DNA of 7,281 nucleotides from Bacteroidota bacterium (GTDB lineage: Bacteria; Bacteroidota; Bacteroidia; Chitinophagales; Chitinophagaceae), in the NCBI GenBank assembly GCA_023386395.1, contig JAEWJV010000402.1, positions 1 to 7,281 of the forward strand, given 5' to 3'. The translations under genes and the position numbers were made by a program. Positions 1 to 6,845 of this stretch are shown piece by piece (the stretch's first letter is position 1; every line of letters starts with the position of its first letter). The notes beneath the pieces are model-generated. The model saw only the letters and a list, made by a program, of their open reading frames with translations, ran no database searches and had not been told where the DNA came from.

Positions 1-1268
1 GGTTTAAGTGGGTTCCATATTTTGATGAAAATGTAATGAATGATTCCATTGCAAAAATTCCAAACCGGCCTGCTGATGCACAGAACGATCTTGATATCTG
101 GCAACATATCTACGATGATTTTGCCGCTGCAGCAAGCGTGTTACCTCCAACACAAACCGAACCAGGAAGACCAACAAAATATGCAGCCGAAGCAGAAATG
201 CTGGAATGCCTGATGTGGATGGCTTATGAGCAGGATATAAATAATAAAGTGGTTAATATTAATACAGAAACATTATCCAAAGCGCTTACTATTGCAGACG
301 ATATTATTAATAGCGGCAAATACAGCCTTGCACCGGATTTTGCCATCAACTTTTTATTCGATTACGACAATAAATCGCCTGAATCAATATATGAATGGCA
401 ATACTCGCATGATGATGGAACCACCAATGGTAATTTGAACGGTGGCACTCCATTGAACGCGCCATGGTGGCCTCCTTACTTTAGTTGCTGCGATTTCCAT
501 AAAGCCTCTTACGATATGGTAAATGCATTTAAGGTTGATGATAAAGGCATTCCGATTTTTGATGATTTTAATAATGAAGAAATCACCAATAAACAATCTT
601 ATTTCGCCAATAATGAATGGGATCCCCGCATCGGTCACACAGTAGCTATTCCGGGTTTACCATGGAAGTATCAGCAAGAGCTATTATTTGATAGCAGCGG
701 TGCAAGAGACCCGGCTAACTATGGTTACTTCAATTCACTTAAAGAAAATGTGGAATCAAACAGCCCCGGCCTCGTTAACCTTTTCTGGATGTGGAATTCA
801 AAGAATGAAATTGCTATCCGTTACGACAGGATATTATTGCAGAAAGCTGAGATACTCATCAGGCTTGGAAGGGAAAAAGAAGCATTGCCTATTATAAACC
901 AAATAAGGCAGCGTGCCGCTAACAGTACCGGCCGCCTGATTTTTGCAGATGGCAAGCCAACACTGGATTACAAAATAAGCCTTTACCAGGATGGCATCAA
1001 CTGCACATGGACAAAAGATTTTGCATGGAAAGCATTGATGTGGGAAGACCGTTTAGAGTTTGCAATGGAAGGTGTGCGTTGGTATGATCTTGTTCGCTGG
1101 GGTGTTGCAGAACCCATTTTAAATGCCTACTTCGCAAAAGAATATCCGCGCAACAGGTCATGGATGAAAGATGGAAAATTCACTTCAGGACGTGATGAGT
1201 TTATGCCTATACCGCAACCGCAAATGAATTATTCATTCGGCGTGTATAAACAAAATGTAGGCTATTAA
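1..1268 (+). CDS. SusD/RagB-family outer-membrane glycan-binding lipoprotein, 5'-truncated by the window
   Basis: This is the C-terminal part of a SusD-like protein, the surface lipoprotein that caps a SusC TonB-dependent transporter and binds glycan for import. The frame is open from base 3 through the left edge. The ATG at 36 is therefore internal, and some 421 residues are visible of a family usually 480-650 long; the signal peptide and lipobox lie upstream. Numbering from that ATG, an early helix (about 18-37) resembles the SusD 'I..DF.AA...LP' region. A TPR-like helix pair follows at 261-294 (IRYDRILLQKAEIL, then INQIRQRA). The family's C-terminal signature is at 336-356 (WEDRLEFAMEGVRWYDLVRW). 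The ending, with FMPIPQPQM and KQNVGY, is the standard SusD terminus. A susC gene is expected just upstream. The ligand cannot be read from the sequence; the downstream enzymes suggest a furanoside or fucose/arabinose-type glycan. Confidence 0.95.
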   Translation, partial: FKWVPYFDENVMNDSIAKIPNRPADAQNDLDIWQHIYDDFAAAASVLPPTQTEPGRPTKYAAEAEMLECLMWMAYEQDINNKVVNINTETLSKALTIADDIINSGKYSLAPDFAINFLFDYDNKSPESIYEWQYSHDDGTTNGNLNGGTPLNAPWWPPYFSCCDFHKASYDMVNAFKVDDKGIPIFDDFNNEEITNKQSYFANNEWDPRIGHTVAIPGLPWKYQQELLFDSSGARDPANYGYFNSLKENVESNSPGLVNLFWMWNSKNEIAIRYDRILLQKAEILIRLGREKEALPIINQIRQRAANSTGRLIFADGKPTLDYKISLYQDGINCTWTKDFAWKALMWEDRLEFAMEGVRWYDLVRWGVAEPILNAYFAKEYPRNRSWMKDGKFTSGRDEFMPIPQPQMNYSFGVYKQNVGY

Positions 1269-1300
1269 TTTATAGCAATGATGGTTTGTCTCTTAAGAAA

Positions 1301-1335
1301 TGGGTATGGTGCCTGCACAGGCAGGCATCTGCCCA
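1301..1335. repeat. imperfect hairpin downstream of the susD-like gene
   Basis: A perfect 6-bp inverted repeat, TGCCTG (1310-1315) and CAGGCA (1318-1323), has a 2-base spacer. It sits inside a wider imperfect pairing of TGGG (1301-1304) with CCCA (1332-1335). It starts 33 bases after the SusD stop codon and is GC-rich in an AT-rich gap. No T-run follows, so a classical intrinsic terminator is not supported. It could be an mRNA-stabilising or attenuating hairpin, which would fit the common excess of susCD mRNA over distal genes, or a dispersed palindromic repeat. The rest of the gap (1269-1401) shows no promoter I can recognise. Confidence 0.45.
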
Positions 1336-1401
1336 TAATTTAAAAAGTTGCAGGCGCATTAATGATTAATATAAAAAACAGTTGTAATAGATAATTCACA
1401 G

Positions 1402-2523
1402 ATGCATTTGTGCTTCTCACATAAAAAATTCTTTTTGCTTTTTGCCTGGGCTATATTAATTATAAAAAATTCAGAAGCCCAGGCAGTATCAGCGAACGTA
1501 GAATGGATAAGGCCAATAAATGAAAAAAGCCCTGCCGTATGGGGCATTCATAATGGAATTGTTTTTGGCCTATGGCCGTATGACATTGAAAACCCGGTAA
1601 AAGAAAAAGAAGGCGGCCCGCGTGGTTTAATACGTGTGGGTTATGAGTATAAAGGGCACATTGATATGATCAATTTTATTGCGGTTGAACCTGTAGTTAA
1701 TGGGAAAATGGAGTTTAGTGAAATTTCTCCATCGCGTGTTGATGGCAAATGGGGTAAGCTGATGTGGGCAAGCGACAGCTCGGAACCCGGGCGTTATTAC
1801 CCTGCGGCTATAAGCCGTGGCGTGATTACGCATCCTGACCCTCAGCATCCTGATATAGAACAACTCTCTCTATATGTATTTATGGAACAATTTTTAAACG
1901 GCGCGCATCCATATTTTAAGATTAGTATCCGCAGTGATAATCCTGAGGAATTGTGTTTTGAGATACACAATGAAGAAAACAGTACGCCTATGCAGCGGTG
2001 TTCATTAACGGCAACAATGGGTAATTATTCAAGGCTGCGTTTGTTATACTTAAAAAATAAAGTAATAAAAGCTGGAGAATTATACAGCGGGTTTGATGGA
2101 ATTGATTTTATAGAAAAGAAAACATATCCGCTCAATGAATTATTAAAAGATAAAAATGATGATTATATTGTTCTGGCTGAAACAAACGAAAGTTTTGCTT
2201 CGCTTTCATCATGGCCGCAGCAGGAAGCTTATTATGCAAGATGGAGCTGGCGTTATCGTCCTTTTTTCAAACTAACACAATACTGGAAAAAAGAAGAACA
2301 GCAGGCCGATACGTCGTTATGTGTACGTGTAAACGGAAGAGCGAAATATTGGAGTGGCGGCAGCGCCAACAAAAGCAATTACATTGATATACCGGGTGGC
2401 GTGGCATTTGAGAATTTTGAAATGAGAGAAAAATATTATTCAGGTCAAAAGTTTTATTTTGGGCTAAGCAGGAAAACACCGGCGGAAATAGTGCCGCAGA
2501 TAGCTGAGCTGAATAAGCCATAA
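1402..2523 (+). CDS. secreted protein of unrecognised family, in a polysaccharide utilisation locus
   Basis: I do not recognise a named family. The 373-residue protein starts with a Sec signal peptide: a short n-region ending in HKK (8-9), a hydrophobic stretch 10-21, and an A-Q-A cleavage site ending near residue 28. The mature protein is therefore expected in the periplasm or outside the cell. There are no other membrane segments. Conserved-looking, Gly- and aromatic-rich blocks are VWGIHNGIVFGLWP (46-59), GGPRGLIRVGYEY (71-83), NFIAVEPVV (91-99) and FSEISPSRVDGKWGK (105-119). Trp/Tyr-rich segments follow at 277-295 (including YYARWSWRYRPFF) and around YWSGG (316-320). Aromatic clusters and a mixed strand-like pattern fit a beta-sandwich carbohydrate-binding or processing protein, but no catalytic motif is evident. 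The start at 1402 is the only Met that retains the signal peptide. It lies 133 bp after the SusD gene and 97 bp before the GH172 gene, so co-transcription is plausible. Function unknown. Confidence 0.85.
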   Translation: MHLCFSHKKFFLLFAWAILIIKNSEAQAVSANVEWIRPINEKSPAVWGIHNGIVFGLWPYDIENPVKEKEGGPRGLIRVGYEYKGHIDMINFIAVEPVVNGKMEFSEISPSRVDGKWGKLMWASDSSEPGRYYPAAISRGVITHPDPQHPDIEQLSLYVFMEQFLNGAHPYFKISIRSDNPEELCFEIHNEENSTPMQRCSLTATMGNYSRLRLLYLKNKVIKAGELYSGFDGIDFIEKKTYPLNELLKDKNDDYIVLAETNESFASLSSWPQQEAYYARWSWRYRPFFKLTQYWKKEEQQADTSLCVRVNGRAKYWSGGSANKSNYIDIPGGVAFENFEMREKYYSGQKFYFGLSRKTPAEIVPQIAELNKP

Positions 2524-2620
2524 TGCATAACAGGTTTCAAAAAACCAAACCGTCTTAATAAATTAAATAATTTATAATCGTGATCAAAATCTATGTACTA
2601 ACAAACCAAAAAATACACAC

Positions 2621-3778
2621 ATGAAAAAAAACTTATTATTTGTTTTAGCAAGTTTTATATGTGCCGGCGCTTATGCGCAGTCGTTCAACGGCATTAATTC
2701 AGATCTCAGCAACATTTTTATGATGTCTGATGCCAAAACACGTTCTATCAGTCCTGAAAATTTCAATGGTGAGAAAGGCAAGGGCGGCATGGCAACAACG
2801 GGCACCGGTCTTAGTGCATCAAGGGATTTAGGTAAAGGATGGAAGGTAAGCCCCAGTGTTGTTATTAAAGCGCATACAACATTTACCGTTGCTGAAATTT
2901 CAGGCCCCGGCGCTATTCAGCATATATGGATGACACCAACGGGTAACTGGCGTTATTCCATCCTGCGCTTTTACTGGGATGATGAAACCACGCCATCCGT
3001 TGAAGTGCCTGTAGGCGATTTCTTTGGCATGGGATGGGGTAAATATGCCCAGATGAATTCTTTGGCTGTGAACGTTAATCCTGGCAGTGCATTTAACTGC
3101 TACTGGCCAATGCCTTTCAGAAAAAAATGCAGGATTACCATGGAGAATATTGATGATAAAGACATGGTGCTCTATTACCAGGTTGATTATACATTAACCG
3201 ATGTGCCTAAAGACGCCGCTTATTTCCATGCACAGTTCCGCCGCACTAATCCATTGCCTTTTAAAACAGATTATGTGCTGGTTGACAGCATCGTTGGTAA
3301 GGGCCAGTATGTAGGCACTTACATGGCCTGGGGCGTGCACAATAACGGCTGGTGGGGTGAAGGTGAAATTAAGTTCTTCATGGATGGCGATACTGATTAT
3401 CCAACCATCAATGGCACCGGCACAGAAGATTACTTCTGCGGCTCTTACGATTTTGATACCAGGAAGAAAAATGATGCCGGTGTAGAAGAAGTGAACTATA
3501 CAGAATTCTCTACTCCATATGTGGGCCTTCACCAGGTAATTAAAGGAGATGGTCATTACCAGATTGCACAAAGGTTTGGCATGTACCGCTGGCATCTGAA
3601 AGACCCTATAAGATTTGAAAAGAATCTTAAGGTAACGATACAGGCACTTGGCTGGCGCGATGGCGGCCGTTATCTTCCGTTGCAGGACGATATTGCCTCA
3701 ACAGTTTTCTGGTACCAGGCAGAACCGCATAATGCATTTCCGGCATTGCCTGACAAAGATCATCTGGAGGTGAATTAA
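2621..3778 (+). CDS. DUF2961 / glycoside hydrolase family 172 enzyme, secreted
   Basis: A 385-residue secreted protein of the DUF2961 family (GH172). Characterised GH172 members hydrolyse or rearrange furanosides: alpha-D-fructofuranosidase/difructose-dianhydride I enzymes and exo-acting D-arabinofuranosidases. A signal peptide spans 1-19 (MKK n-region, hydrophobic core, A-Y-A before Q20). Family hallmarks in order are ISGPGAIQHIWMT (93-105), the strand LRFYWDDETTPSVEVPVGDFF (about 115-135), WWGEGEIKFFMDGD (244-257) and GTGTEDYF (265-272), followed by FSTPYVGLH (296-304). By analogy with the known catalytic pair, I infer E247 as nucleophile and E269 as acid/base; both are present. The length matches single-domain members of the family. 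The ATG at 2621 directly precedes the signal peptide and has no clear Shine-Dalgarno sequence, as is usual in Bacteroidota. The substrate is not determined by sequence; the FucI gene downstream makes D-arabinofuranosides a reasonable candidate, fructofuranosides an alternative. Confidence 0.92.
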   Translation: MKKNLLFVLASFICAGAYAQSFNGINSDLSNIFMMSDAKTRSISPENFNGEKGKGGMATTGTGLSASRDLGKGWKVSPSVVIKAHTTFTVAEISGPGAIQHIWMTPTGNWRYSILRFYWDDETTPSVEVPVGDFFGMGWGKYAQMNSLAVNVNPGSAFNCYWPMPFRKKCRITMENIDDKDMVLYYQVDYTLTDVPKDAAYFHAQFRRTNPLPFKTDYVLVDSIVGKGQYVGTYMAWGVHNNGWWGEGEIKFFMDGDTDYPTINGTGTEDYFCGSYDFDTRKKNDAGVEEVNYTEFSTPYVGLHQVIKGDGHYQIAQRFGMYRWHLKDPIRFEKNLKVTIQALGWRDGGRYLPLQDDIASTVFWYQAEPHNAFPALPDKDHLEVN

Positions 3779-3802
3779 GCAGGAATAGCATTGCTTCTGT
3801 AA

Positions 3803-3822
3803 TATTGTAACCAATTACAATA
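3803..3822. promoter_or_regulatory. perfect 8-bp inverted repeat in the GH172-thioredoxin gap
   Basis: TATTGTAA (3803-3810) and TTACAATA (3815-3822) are perfect reverse complements around CCAA. The site is 25 bp after the GH172 stop and 26 bp before the GTG of the next gene. It lacks the central CG typical of LacI-family operators, and its AT-rich stem would be a weak RNA hairpin without a T-run. It may be a protein binding site near a start of transcription; this is inference. Confidence 0.35.
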
Positions 3823-3847
3823 CAGTTCACCTAAAAATGCAGTTACA

Positions 3848-4321
3848 GTGAAAAAAAGTTTTGTCCTCGTTCTTTTTGGTTTGTTCATATACATGCAGTT
3901 GTTTTCTCAGGGGAGCAATAGCAGTATTGCTCCCTTTAAAATAAGGCTTACAAACGGGCAGGGTTATACGTATGAACAGCTTTCCAAAACCAAACCTGTT
4001 ATTTTGATTTATTTTTCACCCACCTGCGATCATTGTAAGGAATTTACTGAAGCTATGCTGAAGCGCATGAATAAATTACAGGACAAACAGTTTGTAATGA
4101 TTTCTTATGAAAATTTAAAAGAAGTAAAAGCCTTTGATGACAGGTATAAATTATCTGGTCATCAAAATATAAAAATTGGTTCAGAAGGTTACACATTTGT
4201 TGTGCAGAAATATTATAACATTCAGCGCTTTCCTTTTGTGGCGGAATATGATAAAACAGGCAGGCTGAAAAAAATAATACGCGGCAATGTAGATCCGGAA
4301 GATATTGCCAGCCGGTTATAG
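3848..4321 (+). CDS. secreted thioredoxin-fold protein with CDHC motif
   Basis: A 157-residue thioredoxin-like protein, probably a periplasmic thiol-disulphide oxidoreductase of the TlpA/ResA type. The signal peptide covers about 1-20 (MKK n-region, hydrophobic core to LFS, then Q21). The strand VILIYFSPTCDHCKEF (51-66) carries the redox pair C60/C63. Residue P129 in RFPF (127-130) is the expected cis-proline, and the final strand and helix follow with AEYDKTGRLKKIIRG (132-146). It is a minimal single-domain form without the extra N-terminal domain found in many Bacteroidota TlpA proteins. The start is GTG; the only nearby ATG upstream is in another frame with an immediate stop, and the next in-frame ATG would cut the signal peptide. 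It lies 69 bp after the GH172 gene and 47 bp before the regulator. It may keep secreted proteins of the locus correctly folded, but nothing in the sequence ties it to sugar metabolism. Confidence 0.88.
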   Translation: MKKSFVLVLFGLFIYMQLFSQGSNSSIAPFKIRLTNGQGYTYEQLSKTKPVILIYFSPTCDHCKEFTEAMLKRMNKLQDKQFVMISYENLKEVKAFDDRYKLSGHQNIKIGSEGYTFVVQKYYNIQRFPFVAEYDKTGRLKKIIRGNVDPEDIASRL

Positions 4322-4337
4322 AAAGCTGTCGGCTTTT
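4322..4337 (+). terminator. weak hairpin right after the thioredoxin-like gene
   Basis: AAAGC (4322-4326) pairs with GCTTT (4332-4336) around a 5-base loop, immediately after the stop codon, with only a short T-tract that is itself part of the stem. The stem is too short for a confident terminator call; partial attenuation before the regulator gene is possible. Confidence 0.2.
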
Positions 4338-4368
4338 AAATTATAAGATCACACCTAATACTCATATA

Positions 4369-5388
4369 GTGGAAAAGAAGGTAGCACTTAAAGATGTAGC
4401 ACAACATATTGGCGTATCGGTAGCATTGGTTTCTTATGTATTAAATGGAAAAGAAAAGGAGGCGAGGGTAGGTGCGGATATGGCCAAGAAAATACGGAAA
4501 GCTGCAACTGAATTGAATTACCAGCCAAACCTTATTGCTAAAAGCCTTAAGATGGGCAAAACAAAAACAATTGGATTGATTGTAGCTGATATTTCAAACC
4601 CTTTCTTTTCAACTATAGCAAGAATTGTAGAAGATGAAGCAAAGAAACACGGGTATGTCGTGATCTTCGGCAGCAGTGATGAAAGCGCAGAAAAGCAGCT
4701 TGATTTGATTGACGTATTTTCAACAAGGCTGGTTGATGCTTTTATTATTGCGCCTGCATCCGGTACGGAAAAGCAAATTGAAACCATTGTAAAAAGAGGC
4801 ATACCGGTTGTTTTAATGGACCGTTTTTTCCCGGGATTAAAAGTTGATTGCGTTCATATCAACAACTTTAATGCTGCCGGCAAGGCTGTAAAGCAGCTCA
4901 TTAAAAATAACCGCAGGAGAATAGGCATGGTGGCCTACGATACAATGCAGTCGCACATGCAGGATAGAAAGCAGGGATATAAAGCAGCATTAAAAGAGAA
5001 TAATATCCGCTTTAAAAAACAATGGCTTATTGAGGCCAGCTACCAGAATATTGAAAAAGATGTGGCTGCAAAACTAAAAGCATTGCTTAAGCCTTTACAG
5101 GTTGATGCTTTGTTTTTTGCTACCAACTCGCTGGCTGTTGCAGGTTTAAAAGAAATAAACAAACTGGGCATTCAAGTGCCTGATGATCTAGCTATTATTT
5201 CTTTTGATGAAAGCGACGCTTTCGATTTCTTCTATTCGCCGGTTACTTATGTGAGCCAGTCGCTTGCAGATATTGGTAAAGAAGCCATAAAACTTATTTT
5301 GAACAGGCTGCATAATAAAAGTAAAAAGAATGCTGATGTTATTGTAGAAGCCAGATTGATTGTCCGCGAAAGTTGCGGCAGCAGGTAA
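4369..5388 (+). CDS. LacI/GalR-family transcriptional regulator
   Basis: A complete 339-residue LacI-type DNA-binding regulator. The helix-turn-helix is at about 5-26 (VALKDVAQHIGVSVALVSYV). The hinge helix is at 53-61 (PNLIAKSLK), where a Leu normally enters the minor groove. The periplasmic-binding-protein-like effector domain starts at TIGLIVADISNPFF (67-80). Ligand-pocket landmarks are visible: D151-R152 in LMDRFF, R200 in QDRKQGY, and the FDESDAFDFF segment at 279-288, where most relatives have FDD. The GTG start gives the usual few residues before the first helix, and there is no usable upstream start. Such proteins usually repress sugar-use operons until a sugar or sugar phosphate binds. 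The likely effector is a product of this locus, perhaps one handled by GH172 and FucI. A palindrome with a central CG lies 20 bp after its stop and is a candidate operator, controlling the genes downstream. Confidence 0.95.
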   Translation: MEKKVALKDVAQHIGVSVALVSYVLNGKEKEARVGADMAKKIRKAATELNYQPNLIAKSLKMGKTKTIGLIVADISNPFFSTIARIVEDEAKKHGYVVIFGSSDESAEKQLDLIDVFSTRLVDAFIIAPASGTEKQIETIVKRGIPVVLMDRFFPGLKVDCVHINNFNAAGKAVKQLIKNNRRRIGMVAYDTMQSHMQDRKQGYKAALKENNIRFKKQWLIEASYQNIEKDVAAKLKALLKPLQVDALFFATNSLAVAGLKEINKLGIQVPDDLAIISFDESDAFDFFYSPVTYVSQSLADIGKEAIKLILNRLHNKSKKNADVIVEARLIVRESCGSR

Positions 5389-5407
5389 TAATTTTTTTAT
5401 AGTAAGC

Positions 5408-5441
5408 TTAAACGATTAAAATATGATCAGGAAACGATTGC
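5408..5441. promoter_or_regulatory. candidate LacI-type operator pair
   Basis: TTAAACGATTAA (5408-5419) fits the symmetric form TTAAnCGnTTAA, with the central CG typical of LacI/CcpA-family operators. The core AAACGATT recurs at 5432-5439, exactly 22 bp further on, about two helical turns, though the second copy is less symmetric. Both sit between the regulator stop and the inferred start of the lipoprotein gene at 5465. This would suit repression of the DUF6786-like and fucI genes. No -7/-33 Bacteroidota promoter could be defined here, so the role is inference. Confidence 0.4.
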
Positions 5442-5464
5442 AGGTTTATTCATCAAACCATTGT

Positions 5465-6718
5465 ATGAAAATATTTTTTAAAACCTTAATCATTGGGCAG
5501 TTTATGATGTTTGCATCTTCGTGTAATAATTCAGCTGATAAAACGCAAACGGCAGCAGCAAATGATTCATCAAGATACGCAAAGGGAACATTTGGTTACG
5601 ATTTGAATTTTCTGCAGCAGCATGATAGTGTTATCATTTTAAAATCCAATAACGGCAATGCACAGGTAATTGTATCGTCTAAATACCAGGCAAAAGTTTT
5701 TACGTCAACTGTTGACGGCGAAAGCGGTTTTAGTTTCGGCTGGGTAAATTACAAGGCATTCAGCGGCCCGGAAGATGCGCACATGAATGCTTATGGCGGC
5801 GAAAACCGTTTGTGGCTTGGCCCCGAAGGCGGCCGCTTTTCTCTATTCTTTAAACCCGGCGATTCAATGGTGTTCGATCATTGGAAAACACCGGCTGCAT
5901 TTGATACGGAAGTATGGAAGGTAACGGCACAAACTGACAATAGTGTTACCATGCAAAAAGATATGCAGCTCACCAATTACCATAACACGCCATTACAGTT
6001 ATCGGTTACCAGGGCGGTTGCTATTTTAAATAATGATGAAATACAATCCAACACCGGCATAACACTGGATGCAGGCGTTAAGGCTGTGGCGTATGAAACA
6101 ACCAATACATTAATCAATACAGGCAAAGATGCCTGGACAGAAGCAACAGGCATGCCTTGTATTTGGATTTTGGATATGATGAAGAATACGCCGTCTACAG
6201 TAATTGTTGTGCCGTATAAAAATGCTAAGGGCGCCAACTTTGAAGATGTGGCTACAACAAATTATTTCGGCGAAATTCCTGCCGACAGATTGAAGCATGA
6301 TGACGATAAACTTTTCTTCAAAGCTGATGGCAAAAGCCGTGGCAAACTTGGCATTAAACCTAAATATGCAAAACCCGCTATCGGCAGTTATGATCCTGAA
6401 AATAAAGTGCTGACGATTGCAATGTTTGAACCCGATGCTTCAGCAAAATATTTAAACCAGGAATGGAATACAATAAAACCGCCATTTTCCGGCGATGCAG
6501 TAAATGCTTATAACGACGGGCCTTTGGCCGATGGTTCGCAAATGGGGCCTTTCTATGAAATTGAAAGCGTATCGCCTGCTGCTTTCCTTCAACCCAGTCA
6601 ATCACTCGTGCATAAACAATCGGTGTATCATTTCACCGGCGATGAAAAGGCATTAGATGCTATCAGCCAGCAACTGTTAGGCGTGTCTTTAAACGATGTA
6701 GAGCAGGCATTTAAATGA
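5465..6718 (+). CDS. DUF6786-like lipoprotein, possible sugar-binding or mutarotase-like protein
   Basis: A lipoprotein of 417 residues from the ATG at 5465. An in-frame ATG at 5423 would add 14 residues, but the internal start places MKIFFK directly before a hydrophobic segment and the lipobox ASSC, with C20 as the lipidated residue. This is a good type II signal, followed by a polar linker of about 30 residues. From family memory it resembles DUF6786, a Bacteroidota family of unknown function. Conserved-looking blocks, in the shorter numbering, are MNAYGGENRLWLGPEGG (107-123), VFDHWKTPAAFDTEVW (136-151), VNAYNDGP (346-353) and MGPFYEIESVSPAAFLQP (360-377). The last two recall galactose-mutarotase-like beta-sandwich proteins, where Glu and His residues contact the sugar. 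Function is therefore only inferred as sugar binding or epimerisation. It follows the regulator by 76 bp and precedes fucI by 238 bp. Membrane anchoring implies action in the periplasm or at the surface. Confidence 0.8.
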   Translation: MKIFFKTLIIGQFMMFASSCNNSADKTQTAAANDSSRYAKGTFGYDLNFLQQHDSVIILKSNNGNAQVIVSSKYQAKVFTSTVDGESGFSFGWVNYKAFSGPEDAHMNAYGGENRLWLGPEGGRFSLFFKPGDSMVFDHWKTPAAFDTEVWKVTAQTDNSVTMQKDMQLTNYHNTPLQLSVTRAVAILNNDEIQSNTGITLDAGVKAVAYETTNTLINTGKDAWTEATGMPCIWILDMMKNTPSTVIVVPYKNAKGANFEDVATTNYFGEIPADRLKHDDDKLFFKADGKSRGKLGIKPKYAKPAIGSYDPENKVLTIAMFEPDASAKYLNQEWNTIKPPFSGDAVNAYNDGPLADGSQMGPFYEIESVSPAAFLQPSQSLVHKQSVYHFTGDEKALDAISQQLLGVSLNDVEQAFK

Positions 6719-6798
6719 CATGAACGGTGAATGGGCGTGAAAGCGGTATTCCCGGTTAACAAAAAATATAAATCAATTTAATAAAGTAAATAAAACGC

Positions 6799-6828
6799 AG
6801 AGCAAGGCGAAGGCGTAAGAGCAAAGCG
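6799..6828. repeat. imperfect direct repeat, two 11-mers
   Basis: AGAGCAAGGCG (6799-6809) and AGAGCAAAGCG (6818-6828) differ at one base and start 19 bp apart, with AAGGCG also between them. The stretch is purine-rich and more GC-rich than its surroundings. It may be a fragment of a dispersed intergenic repeat. Confidence 0.4.
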
Positions 6829-6845
6829 CATGGTGAATGTAAACT

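Noticed and set aside
36..1268. ATG at 36 as the true start of the SusD-like gene
   Set aside because: The frame is open upstream to base 3 and the SusD fold needs roughly 100 or more further residues plus a lipoprotein signal, so the start lies outside the window.
2571..2590. TAATCGT upstream of the GH172 gene as another LacI operator
   Set aside because: It shares ACGATTA in reverse complement with the 5408 site, but the bases around its CG are not symmetric, so the match is too weak.
3194..3595. Open reading frame of 133 codons on the minus strand
   Set aside because: It lies wholly inside the strongly supported GH172 gene, and its translation shows no recognisable domain and has an unusual composition; it is a shadow of the sense codons.
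5423..5464. ATG at 5423 as the start of the lipoprotein gene
   Set aside because: It would add 14 residues, including charged and polar ones, ahead of the signal peptide; the ATG at 5465 gives a standard lipoprotein signal with Cys20.
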